Shown here in pieces: positions 1 to 7,422 of a stretch of 55,664 nucleotides of DNA (position 1 is its first letter; each line of letters begins with the position of its first letter). The stretch is from Desulfobacula sp. GTDB taxonomy: Bacteria; Desulfobacterota; Desulfobacteria; Desulfobacterales; Desulfobacteraceae. The stretch covers positions 1-55,664 of the forward strand of contig NZ_JABZFL010000099.1 in assembly GCF_014237455.1 (NCBI RefSeq), in the 5' to 3' direction. The notes below the pieces were generated by a model. The model was not told the origin of the DNA. It did no database searches and saw nothing but the letters and a program-made list of their open reading frames with translations. The position numbers and the translations under genes are program-made.

Positions 1-87
1 CTGGCTGTATAATCGTTTGTTCTTCTGATTAATAATGCCAATAAAATTATTACTTGAATGTAAGTCGATTCCGGCATAAGTTTTCAT
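1..87 (-). CDS. IS110-type transposase, N-terminal 29 codons (runs off window)
   Basis: The minus strand encodes MKTYAGIDLHSSNNFIG and 12 more residues before the window ends. The opening 'YAGIDLHS' is typical of the RuvC-like DEDD domain that starts IS110-family transposases, with D8 as the first catalytic acidic residue. A strong Shine-Dalgarno sequence (AAGGAGGTG) lies just before the ATG at 87. IS110-family enzymes cut and join DNA through the DEDD domain plus a C-terminal serine, guided in characterised members by a bridge RNA from the element's non-coding end. Only the start is visible, so integrity and subgroup (IS110 or IS1111) cannot be judged. The upstream part of the element should lie to the right of 87. 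Confidence 0.82.
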   Translation of the reverse strand, partial: MKTYAGIDLHSSNNFIGIINQKNKRLYSQ

Positions 88-164
88 AAAGCACCTCCTT
101 TTGTATAAGAGAATGACACCTTATTATTCCACAGCTTTAGCAGCTGTGGAAGGGGAGGTGCTTT
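88..164 (-). promoter_or_regulatory. Nested inverted repeat in the transposase leader that can bury its ribosome-binding site
   Basis: An 11-bp perfect inverted repeat (88-98 and 154-164; AAAGCACCTCC/GGAGGTGCTTT) encloses a second perfect hairpin, TTCCACAGCT at 127-136 with AGCTGTGGAA at 142-151. Read as minus-strand RNA, the inner arm of the outer stem contains the GGAGG ribosome-binding site of the IS110-type transposase. A transcript starting upstream of 164 could therefore fold the site away, while one starting inside the stem could not. The same interval is where IS110-group elements encode bridge RNA. The repeats are seen directly; both functions are inferred. Confidence 0.6.
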
Positions 165-310
165 CAATTAAGCACGAAATAGCTCAATTTTATTTATAAA
201 AGGCCCTTTATATGATTATCAGGCTTGTAATAACTTAATATGAAAGATTACTATCATTTGTTTTTATACAAATTACACAGTGAAGAGATTAAAAAAATAT
301 AAATCAAGGA

Positions 311-351
311 TTATTATCCCTGTCCAGACTATTCCCATGCCGGGATTGTTA
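311..351 (+). repeat. Dispersed repeat, copy A (decayed IS end)
   Basis: The segment shares TTATTATCCCTGTCCAGA and a following TATTC...CGGGATT.TTAC pattern with 2428-2470, in the same orientation. Copy B directly follows a decayed IS91-type transposase, so both copies are probably remnants of that element's terminal region. Copy A has no recognisable transposase beside it. Confidence 0.6.
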
Positions 352-668
352 CAGGTCTCAAAGGTATACTTAAAGAAAATTTTGATCGGTGACGCTTTTT
401 ATTAATGCAAGTAGTTGTAACTTTGAGTTGTCCTAAAAAGCGACTTCTGAAAAATTAAATCATGGGGCCGAAAATTCATTTTACGACCCCACAATCATAG
501 CCAGATTGTTCATTTTTTAACTTCAAAAATCTTTCATAAGTAGTTTAACTCTATCTCTATTTTTTCGGGGTAGGATCAGTGAACAGGAATGGTATAACCA
601 GAGAAAAGTGGCTTAATTTGCTCTCCTGTTTTTTGGGGGAGGATCATCTTCTTCCGGTATTTTGGAAT

Positions 669-698
669 CCAGGCCAAATGATACCAGGCCAAATGATA
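669..698. repeat. Perfect tandem repeat, 2 x 15 bp
   Basis: CCAGGCCAAATGATA occurs twice head to tail with no mismatch. Because the unit is a multiple of three, it gives a repeated pentapeptide in any reading frame. There is no evidence that it is translated. It probably arose by slippage or recombination in non-coding mobile-element debris. Confidence 0.75.
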
Positions 699-830
699 CT
701 TGCAATCCCATGTCGTATGGTTTAATTTATTATAATTATTCATCGAAAGTCTTCTTTTTTATGATCTTTGAGCGGCTCATATCATTGGAGGCTTATGATT
801 ATTCCCGTAATTGTCAAACTTTGGGAGTCT

Positions 831-847
831 CCCCGGCAAAGCCGGGG
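831..847. other. GC-rich hairpin upstream of the ompA-like gene
   Basis: CCCCGGC-AAA-GCCGGGG forms a perfect 7-bp stem with a 3-nt loop, followed by GTTTACC. It could be a weak intrinsic terminator or a REP-like palindrome. It lies 75 bp before the start of the OmpA-like gene. The tail is not a clean T tract, so terminator function is uncertain. Confidence 0.5.
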
Positions 848-921
848 GTTTACCCATGATAATTAGGAAAAAATTAGAATAGAAATTGGAAATTAGGGAT
901 AAATGAAAAGGAGGTTTTATA

Positions 922-1965
922 ATGGCTCATTTGAAAAAATTATTGATAGCACTTTGCCTGCTTGCGTCTGCATCGTTTGCAGAAGCATCAGGTGTTATTT
1001 CAGAGCAGATTTGTTTCCTGGAGGAAGATGGCCGGCACGCATTGATATATACGACTAACCGTTCCGACTACCCCAATTACAACATGTGGTTTCGAAACAG
1101 GGAAGGATATCAAACAGAGGATTATATCAAAAATTTTCTTTACATCTATCCTAATGAATATGCATGGGATACGATTTCAAAAAATGGCTACACCATTCTG
1201 AAAATGCCTGGAAGAAACTTCGCTGGCATGGAGCGGGTTGAACTTGAAGCCGGCCTGCATGTCACTGAAGATGGTGTGTATAATTTTAGTAATTACCGAG
1301 ATAAAGTTAAGACACCTGACGGCCATTACGGACTCTGGAACAGCCCCGACAACTTTGAAAAGATATCTTATTCATGGGTGTTTCCAGCAAATTTGGAACC
1401 AACTGAATACCGATCCAATCGCAAAGGCAAATGGGTACACCGGCACAACACTATCACATATTATGGATCAAACGTGAATGATCTCGAGTTTGAGATAGTA
1501 TACCGCCCGTCCACTCATGAAACCTATGATGCGCTTAAAGAAAAACTTGCAACTGAAACCGAGATCGAGGTTGAACAGGCGCCAACGGGCGTCAAGATTA
1601 CGGTGGCCGCAACTGTACTCTATCCGTCCGGGATCGCAATATTGTCTGACAGAGGGAAATCCGTGCTTTCCAAGGTAGCAGAGACACTCAAGAATCGCAA
1701 GAATGTGAATATCATAGTTGAAGGACATACAGACAATGTAGCGATCAGCCCTAAGCTTGTCTCGACATTTGCAACAAACTGGGAACTGGCTTCTGCTCGT
1801 TCCATTAATATTGTACACTTCCTCGTAGAAAAAGGGATAGAAGAGTCTCGTTTTGAATCGCGGTCATTCTCCTTTCAGCGACCCATTGCATCTAACGACA
1901 CAGTGGAGGGCAAGGCAAAAAACCGTCGGATCGAACTCTTGATTAAGGAGAATGGCGGAGAATAG
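922..1965 (+). CDS. OmpA-family C-terminal domain protein, secreted
   Basis: A 347-residue exported protein. Residues 1-22 form a signal peptide with a hydrophobic core and a probable cleavage after AEA. Residues 23-215 match no family I recognise and are rich in aromatic and charged residues. Residues about 220-345 form an OmpA/MotB peptidoglycan-binding domain, with the hallmarks 'VEGHTDN', 'ELASARSINIVHFLVEKGI' and 'KAKNRRIELLI'. It probably ties an envelope component to the cell wall from the periplasm. The start is fixed by AAGGAGG nine bases before the ATG. An IS91-type remnant begins only seven bases after the stop, so the gene escaped disruption narrowly. Confidence 0.85.
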   Translation: MAHLKKLLIALCLLASASFAEASGVISEQICFLEEDGRHALIYTTNRSDYPNYNMWFRNREGYQTEDYIKNFLYIYPNEYAWDTISKNGYTILKMPGRNFAGMERVELEAGLHVTEDGVYNFSNYRDKVKTPDGHYGLWNSPDNFEKISYSWVFPANLEPTEYRSNRKGKWVHRHNTITYYGSNVNDLEFEIVYRPSTHETYDALKEKLATETEIEVEQAPTGVKITVAATVLYPSGIAILSDRGKSVLSKVAETLKNRKNVNIIVEGHTDNVAISPKLVSTFATNWELASARSINIVHFLVEKGIEESRFESRSFSFQRPIASNDTVEGKAKNRRIELLIKENGGE

Positions 1966-1971
1966 AGGCGT

Positions 1972-2424
1972 GTAGATTGGCTTGCAAGATTTGTAACACA
2001 TATTCCCTGTAGATATGAGCATACTGTGCGGTATTACAGCTTTTTTTGAAACAAGTCCAGAGGGTTGAGAAAGAAGGCAAATGCTGATAATGCAATCCCG
2101 ACTATCATGTCAAATGAGATGTCTTATAGTGAAGCAAAACAGAATTGGGCTCGGTTAATTCAAAAAATATATGAGGTCGATCCTCTGATTTGCCCAAAAT
2201 ATCAGGGGACAATGAAAATTATCAGCATTGTTGATGATTTTGATATCATAACCTGAAGGTCACGCGTAGAACAAATTTTAAAACACTTGGATCTTTGAGA
2301 TATTCGCAACCATGATCCGCTTGAGATAGAACCAGTTTATATTCCTGAATTAACATATGTTGAAGATTCAGATTATGATAATAGCATGAGTATTGGGTCT
2401 GAAAAACTGATTTACCAGAGTTAA
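1972..2424 (+). pseudogene. IS91-type transposase, decayed C-terminal fragment
   Basis: In successive frames the segment reads VDWLARFVTHIP, then SRGLRKKANADN, NWARLIQKIYEVDPLICPK and QILKHLDL, which together match the C-terminal third of IS91/ISCR-like Y2 transposases. The first piece ends at an in-frame TGA just before 2050 and the frame then shifts. Two further stops are TGA at 2254 and 2296; the latter replaces the Trp expected after 'HLGL'. The final frame ends with TAA at 2422. The HUH nuclease part is absent. It is non-functional, and it marks an old insertion directly behind the ompA-like gene. Confidence 0.75.
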
Positions 2425-2427
2425 GTA

Positions 2428-2470
2428 TTATTATCCCTGTCCAGAGTATTCAAAATACGGGATTCTTACG
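2428..2470 (+). repeat. Dispersed repeat, copy B (decayed IS end)
   Basis: This is the counterpart of 311-351, starting four bases after the last stop of the IS91-type remnant. That position suggests it belongs to the element's 3' end rather than to the host. Confidence 0.6.
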
Positions 2471-2559
2471 GATATCGTTAGAAATCCAAACCGATCTTAG
2501 TCAAAGAAATGTTAAAACTTATTGTTGCTCAACAGTAAACAGTGTTGTATGATGATTTC

Positions 2560-2838
2560 ATGATCAGAAGTTTCAAGCAAAAAGGATTAAAACGCTTTTT
2601 TACAACCGGAAGTACAGCCGGAATAAACCCTAAACACGCTGCAAGATTAGAAGAACGGTTACAAGCTATACACACAGCCATGTCTATTGAAGATATGGAT
2701 ATACCCGGATGGAGGCTGCATACCCTTAAAGGCGATCATGCTGGATTATGGGCTGTTAATGTAAGCGGTAATTGGAGAGTTGTTTTTGAATTTAAAGATG
2801 GTCACGCATATGTGGTCAGTTATGAAGACTATCATTAA
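2560..2838 (+). CDS. higB: HigB-type toxin (RelE/ParE superfamily)
   Basis: A 92-residue protein, the usual size for HigB killer proteins. Family hallmarks are the start 'MIRSFKQKGLKRFF', then 'MDIPGWRLHTLKGDHAGLWAVNVSGNWRVVF' (split here: GWRLHTLKGDHAGLWAV, then SGNWRVVF) and the end 'VSYEDYH'. HigB proteins are ribosome-dependent mRNA endonucleases. I chose the ATG at 2560 over an in-frame GTG at 2542 because relatives begin at this methionine. higA follows 14 bp downstream, the inverted toxin-first order typical of hig loci. The pair sits directly beside IS debris, consistent with mobile origin. Confidence 0.88.
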   Translation: MIRSFKQKGLKRFFTTGSTAGINPKHAARLEERLQAIHTAMSIEDMDIPGWRLHTLKGDHAGLWAVNVSGNWRVVFEFKDGHAYVVSYEDYH

Positions 2839-2852
2839 AAGAGAGGAATAAA

Positions 2853-3149
2853 ATGGATATACAGCAACACAACCCTATGCATCCCGGTGCATTTATAAAA
2901 AGAGTTTATTTGCAGCCAAATAACATTGGCTCAAATGAGTTGGCTCGCAAATTAAAAGTAAGTCCGGGGTTAATAAGCCGGTTAATCAATGGAAAAACTG
3001 ATGTTTCACCTGCAATGGCATTAAAACTCTCTGTGGTATTAGGCAGATCGCCCGAAAGCTGGTTGCTCATGCAGGATAATTACGATCTTTGGAAAGCAAG
3101 AAAAGAAATTGATTTGAATAATTACAATACCATTGAATTCGCTGTTTAA
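2853..3149 (+). CDS. higA: HigA-type antitoxin (XRE helix-turn-helix)
   Basis: A 98-residue protein beginning 'MHPGAFIKRVYLQP' after a short N-terminus, with an XRE helix-turn-helix at about residues 25-75 (SNELARKLKVSPGLISRLI) and the HigA signature 'RSPESWLLMQDNYDLWKA'. It should bind HigB and repress its own promoter upstream of higB. A ribosome-binding site (AGAGGAATAAA) precedes the ATG. recB begins only 24 bp after its stop with no terminator between, so the promoter controlled by HigA may also drive recB. Confidence 0.88.
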   Translation: MDIQQHNPMHPGAFIKRVYLQPNNIGSNELARKLKVSPGLISRLINGKTDVSPAMALKLSVVLGRSPESWLLMQDNYDLWKARKEIDLNNYNTIEFAV

Positions 3150-3173
3150 ATTTAAAAATTTGAAAATAATATC

Positions 3174-6100
3174 ATGAAGCCTCTGGACCCGTTTCATATA
3201 GATCTTGAAAAAATCACCCTGATTGAAGCCAGTGCAGGGACCGGGAAAACCTATACCATCACCACCTTATACTGCCGGCTTGTGGCCAGAGGGTATCCAC
3301 TGGAATCCATCCTGGTGGTCACGTTTACGGAAGCTGCAGCAGCAGAACTCAAATTGAGAATCAGGACACGCCTTTTTAATACGCTTGCCACGCTTTCTGT
3401 TGCCGGGGACAGAGATTTTGAAGATGATCTGGCCCGATTTTTCAGCTGTGATAAAAACCCGTCATTAATCTGTCAGAGACTGCAGCTCGCGTTAACCTGT
3501 TTCGACCAGGCATCCATCATGACCATCCACTCTTTTTGTCTCAAGGTCTTAAAAGAAAATGCATTTGAAAGTCATTCCCTTTTTGATATTGAGCTGGTGC
3601 CGGACAGGTCTTTGTTTTTAAGGCAGGCGAGCTTCGATTTTTTCATGGGCCATGTTAACCATCTGGATAAGTTGTTTTTATCCTATTTAAATCAGCGCCA
3701 GATAACACCGGAAAGCTTTGTGACATCTTTTGGCCAGATCGTTTCGAAGCCAAATCTTATTCTCAAACCTCCTGTTACAACCTTTGAGAGTGTCTTTGAT
3801 GACTACAGGGAAACCCTTGAAAAAATTCATGATATTCTTTTGAACCGGGCAGGGGAGATCATTGAATTGATCCAGAATCATACAGGAGTTGATAAAAGAA
3901 GTTATACTAAAAAAAATGTTCCCGCATGGCTTGAAGCATCACGCCTGAAAATTGATCAACAAGGCGTGGACACACTTTTTAAAATGACAGAAAAAAAGGG
4001 CGATGCACTTTATAAATTTACCCAAACAAGACTGGAACTTAAAACAAAACAAGGAGAAATGCCACCTGAGCATGAATTTTTTGATTTATGTGATCAACTG
4101 CTCTCTTTTTATGAAGTGTTTGAAAATAATTTGATTAGCCTGAAAATTGAATTTTTAACTTTTTTCAACACAGAGCTTGATAAAATGAAGAAAACTCACG
4201 GCCTCTGTTTTTTTGATGATCTTGTTAACGATCTTGCCGCAGCCCTGGAAAAAGAAGATGCACAACATCTTCAAAAAGCTGTCAGACAAACCTATAAAGC
4301 CTGCCTGATTGATGAATTCCAGGATACGGACCCCAGGCAGTATGATATTTTTTCAAAGATTTTTTCTTCACAAGGCACGCCTTTTTTCATGATTGGAGAT
4401 CCCAAGCAGGCGATTTATGCGTTCAGGGGGGGAGATATTTTTGCTTATTTAAAAGCATCTAAAGAGAGTGATCAAAAATTCACCCTTGAAAAAAATTACC
4501 GGTCTGCCCCGTTGCTTGTTGATGGGATTAATGAAATTTTTTCAGGCGGTATAAACCCGTTCCTGTATGAACCCATTAAATTTTTAAAAGTTACAACGCC
4601 TGTAACCGCCACAAACTCCCTGGTTGAGAATGAACAGGTTGTTCCGCCATTGCAGTTTGGTTTTATAAGAAGAGACGATCACGCACTTGACAGGCAGGGA
4701 TTTATCAGCAAAGAGACGGCAGCCGGGATCATCCCAAAAGCTGTGGCAGAAGATATTCTCTCTTCGCTGCAATCCGGTAACCTGAAGGTCGCACGTAAAA
4801 TGCTGATCAACAACCTTTCCTCAGATCCTCAAAAGATCAGTCCGAAAGATATAGCTGTCCTTGTCCGGACTAATCTTCAGGCAGAACAGGTCAAAAGCGC
4901 CTTGTCCGATCTTAACATCTCCTCCTATCTTTTAAAAACCGGGTCTGTCTTTGAATCCCGGCAGGCCATTGATCTGCATGATATTTTATGGGCGGTGTAT
5001 CATCCCGATCATAAAGGCAGTATCAACGCAGCTTTATGTACATCCGTGTTTAATTTTTCATCGGATATGATTGTTGCACTTGATAAACAAGAAGCGCTCT
5101 TCTTTGCGTGGCAGGATCGGTTCAGATCATATAAGGAAATCTGGGAGACCAGAGGATTTGTCTCCATGGTTATGGCCCTGCTTCATTCTGATGAAGCATT
5201 CTTAAAGGCAAATCTGAGGCTTGATGAAAGGGGACTGACCAATTTTTATCATTTGGTTGAATTGATTTCACAGGCTTGTCTCAAACAGCAGTTGTCGCCG
5301 TATTATTTATTGAAATGGTATGCCCGGCAATTGTTCAAAGACCTTCGGGATGAATTTGAGGACGAACTCAGGCTTGAGAATGATAAAAAGTCTGTGGCTA
5401 TTATCACCATTCATAAAAGCAAAGGCCTTGAGTATCCAATTGTTTATCTGCCATACCTCTGGGAAGGGCTGCGAAAGCCTTCTTTTGAAAACATCCTTTT
5501 CCATGATCCCCGAAAGGATCACAGACTGACCCTTGATCTGGGATCAAAAGATTTTATAAATTCTCAAAACCATTTTGAAGAGGAAGAAAAGGCAGAACAA
5601 AGAAGATTATTATACGTGGCATTAACACGGGCGTCCGCCTTGTGCAGGATTATCTGGGGTGGTTTTAAATCAGTGAACACCTCGGCCCTCGGCTCCCTTT
5701 TGCATCCAGACGGCTGCAAAGACGATCAATCCATGCTCAACGATTTGGAACAGCTTAGATCCTCTGCAGATCAAAGCATTCTGGTTCAGCCCCATACGCC
5801 TGATTCATATAGTCATTTTGTCGACAGAACAGATTCCCCAGGTCCTGTTTTGTCTGCCCAGAAAATTACCCGGGAGATCAAGGCCTCCTGGAAAGTGTCA
5901 AGCTTTTCAGCTATTTCCCACTCCCGACACCCGGAAGCCTTTCAGGGCCGGGAGAAGTCAGATGAAAACGGAGCCGGACCTTTTATCACCCTTGCCCATT
6001 TCCCCAAAGGTGCAGGATCGGGTGATTTGTTTCATTCTGTTTTTGAAACACTTGATTTTATCAAAGGATCAGAGGAAATTTCCAAATTGGTTCAATTAAA

Positions 6101-6728
6101 GTTTGACATGTTTGGTTTTTCAGATCAGGAATTGATTCAAATGGGTGAAACCTCTGTAAAAGAAGTGCTTGAAACCAGGCTTATATCTGAAACATCAGAG
6201 TTTTGCCTGAAAGACATCCGACTTGATCAACGGTTTAACGAGATAGAATTTATTTTTCCGGTTCACTCTTTTCAGATGACGTCTGTACAAAAGGCCTTTG
6301 AACAGTCAGATCCAAAATTCAAAACATCCGGGTATCTTAAAAAACTTTCCCAACTGACGGCTCAATCCTTTAAAGGATTTATGAAGGGCTTTGTCGACCT
6401 TGTGATACACCATGAGGACAAATGGTATATTATTGATTATAAGTCCAATTATCTGGGTGATACCTATAATCAGTATTCACAGGATGCCATGTTTGATGCC
6501 ATGTCAGACCACCACTATTTTCTGCAATACCATCTCTATCTTTTGGCCCTGGACCGGTATCTTTCACACCGATTAAAAGATTATGATTATGATCGGCATT
6601 TCGGCGGTGTTTTTTATCTGTTTATCAGGGGGATGCACCCCAAATCAGGTTCACAATACGGAGTGTTTTATGATCGTCCGGGAAAAGCTGCTGTCAGCGC
6701 TCTGTCAGATAATTTCTATGACAGATAA
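3174..6728 (+). CDS. recB: RecB-like exonuclease V beta subunit (UvrD helicase plus nuclease)
   Basis: A 1184-residue protein, close to normal RecB length. The superfamily 1 helicase motifs are present: Walker A 'ASAGTGKT' (19-26), motif II 'LIDEFQDTD' (about 377), 'GDPKQAIYAFRGGDI' (about 406) and 'TIHKSKGLEYPIVY' (about 743). The C-terminal nuclease shows 'GFVDLVIHH' (about 1071) and the catalytic 'DYKSN' (about 1087), ending with 'QYHLYLLALDRYL'. In the RecBCD complex this subunit is the 3'-5' motor and the only nuclease. No recC or recD lies in the window: higBA is immediately upstream, and an opposite-strand gene follows. No clear Shine-Dalgarno sequence precedes the ATG, which suggests the native upstream context was lost. 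Confidence 0.9.
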   Translation: MKPLDPFHIDLEKITLIEASAGTGKTYTITTLYCRLVARGYPLESILVVTFTEAAAAELKLRIRTRLFNTLATLSVAGDRDFEDDLARFFSCDKNPSLICQRLQLALTCFDQASIMTIHSFCLKVLKENAFESHSLFDIELVPDRSLFLRQASFDFFMGHVNHLDKLFLSYLNQRQITPESFVTSFGQIVSKPNLILKPPVTTFESVFDDYRETLEKIHDILLNRAGEIIELIQNHTGVDKRSYTKKNVPAWLEASRLKIDQQGVDTLFKMTEKKGDALYKFTQTRLELKTKQGEMPPEHEFFDLCDQLLSFYEVFENNLISLKIEFLTFFNTELDKMKKTHGLCFFDDLVNDLAAALEKEDAQHLQKAVRQTYKACLIDEFQDTDPRQYDIFSKIFSSQGTPFFMIGDPKQAIYAFRGGDIFAYLKASKESDQKFTLEKNYRSAPLLVDGINEIFSGGINPFLYEPIKFLKVTTPVTATNSLVENEQVVPPLQFGFIRRDDHALDRQGFISKETAAGIIPKAVAEDILSSLQSGNLKVARKMLINNLSSDPQKISPKDIAVLVRTNLQAEQVKSALSDLNISSYLLKTGSVFESRQAIDLHDILWAVYHPDHKGSINAALCTSVFNFSSDMIVALDKQEALFFAWQDRFRSYKEIWETRGFVSMVMALLHSDEAFLKANLRLDERGLTNFYHLVELISQACLKQQLSPYYLLKWYARQLFKDLRDEFEDELRLENDKKSVAIITIHKSKGLEYPIVYLPYLWEGLRKPSFENILFHDPRKDHRLTLDLGSKDFINSQNHFEEEEKAEQRRLLYVALTRASALCRIIWGGFKSVNTSALGSLLHPDGCKDDQSMLNDLEQLRSSADQSILVQPHTPDSYSHFVDRTDSPGPVLSAQKITREIKASWKVSSFSAISHSRHPEAFQGREKSDENGAGPFITLAHFPKGAGSGDLFHSVFETLDFIKGSEEISKLVQLKFDMFGFSDQELIQMGETSVKEVLETRLISETSEFCLKDIRLDQRFNEIEFIFPVHSFQMTSVQKAFEQSDPKFKTSGYLKKLSQLTAQSFKGFMKGFVDLVIHHEDKWYIIDYKSNYLGDTYNQYSQDAMFDAMSDHHYFLQYHLYLLALDRYLSHRLKDYDYDRHFGGVFYLFIRGMHPKSGSQYGVFYDRPGKAAVSALSDNFYDR

Positions 6729-6837
6729 TTTGCATGGCACTCGAAGTAGATTTTAAAGGTTTCAGATATCCTGGCAGTGGAAAAGGATATTCGAATAGCT
6801 ATTATTCTTCGTTTTTTGGTATTAAGATCCTGCAAAA

Positions 6838-7206
6838 TCAATTAGACATTAGATGTTTCACTGCCGCAAGAAGTGCTTCATTGTCAATGGGTTTATTAAA
6901 AGAATATTGGGCGCCAAAATTTTTGGCAAGGTCTAAATACATTTCAGGCTCAACAACTCCACCGCCGGACATGGCTATTATTTTTGTATCCGGGTTTATT
7001 TTTTTTATTTCTGAGATTGTTTCCAACCCTTCTTTTTCCGGCATGATAAGGTCTGTAATAATGAGATCAGGCTCGTGTTCTTTAAATAGCTTAACTCCCT
7101 GACTGCCATCTTGGGCATCGATAACCGCATAACCATTTTTTTCAAACAGCTTTTTGAGCATTTTCCGAATAGATGCTTCATCGTCAATAATAAGAATCTG
7201 TTTCAT
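6838..7206 (-). CDS. Single-domain response regulator (receiver domain only)
   Basis: A 122-residue CheY-like receiver. The acidic pocket is D8-D9-E10, the phospho-acceptor is D52 (ITDLIMPEKEG), the switch residue S80 (IAMSGG), and the conserved lysine K105 (FNKPID). There is no output domain, so it probably acts by protein contact or in a phosphorelay. A longer frame starts at 7257, but the family begins at 'MKQILIIDDE', with an AAGGAA upstream, so I use 7206. No partner kinase is adjacent. The nearest kinase in the window is the PAS-GAF sensor more than 20 kb away, and no link is implied. Confidence 0.9.
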   Translation of the reverse strand: MKQILIIDDEASIRKMLKKLFEKNGYAVIDAQDGSQGVKLFKEHEPDLIITDLIMPEKEGLETISEIKKINPDTKIIAMSGGGVVEPEMYLDLAKNFGAQYSFNKPIDNEALLAAVKHLMSN

Positions 7207-7363
7207 CTGAACGTGATTTCCTTTTTTGAGATTACTTATCCAGCACCCCTTCATCATCCATCATCTGGTCAATTACAATAATAACCAGCGTACAATATAT
7301 TGTGGTGCAAGGCAAATAGATTTTCAGATGCAAAATTACGTTATATGACAAGGAATAATCAAA

Positions 7364-7396
7364 TTTTTCAATATTCCATTACGGTATATTGAAAAA
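7364..7396. terminator. AT-rich hairpin, possible terminator
   Basis: TTTTTCAATAT (7364-7374) and ATATTGAAAAA (7386-7396) form a perfect 11-bp stem with an 11-nt loop. The hairpin lies 27 bp past the end of the radical SAM gene on the minus strand. The stem is AT-rich, so its strength as a terminator is uncertain. Confidence 0.45.
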
Positions 7397-7422
7397 AATA
7401 TTTTCCGTAGCCTTTGATTTTT

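Larger units (their letters stand above)
165..921. other. Intergenic, mobile-element debris, no gene recognised
   Basis: AT-rich sequence with no convincing gene. Part of 165-310 is probably the non-coding end of the IS110-type element, but I could not place its boundary. It also holds one copy of a roughly 41-bp repeat (311-351), an imperfect GC hairpin at 463-491, two similar tracts reading TTTTTT-GGGG-AGGATCA near 559 and 629, a tandem 15-mer (669-698) and a GC-rich hairpin (831-847). An open frame at 662-859 exists but encodes the tandem repeat and resembles no known protein. Confidence 0.5.

Noticed and set aside
662-859. 65-codon open frame before the ompA-like gene
   Set aside because: It consists of the tandem repeat and hairpin DNA, has no ribosome site, and its product resembles nothing known.
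6734-7102. 122-codon plus-strand frame after recB, first taken as a candidate for recD or a small gene
   Set aside because: It lies mostly opposite the receiver-domain gene, which has all family motifs; the frame's product has no recognisable pattern.
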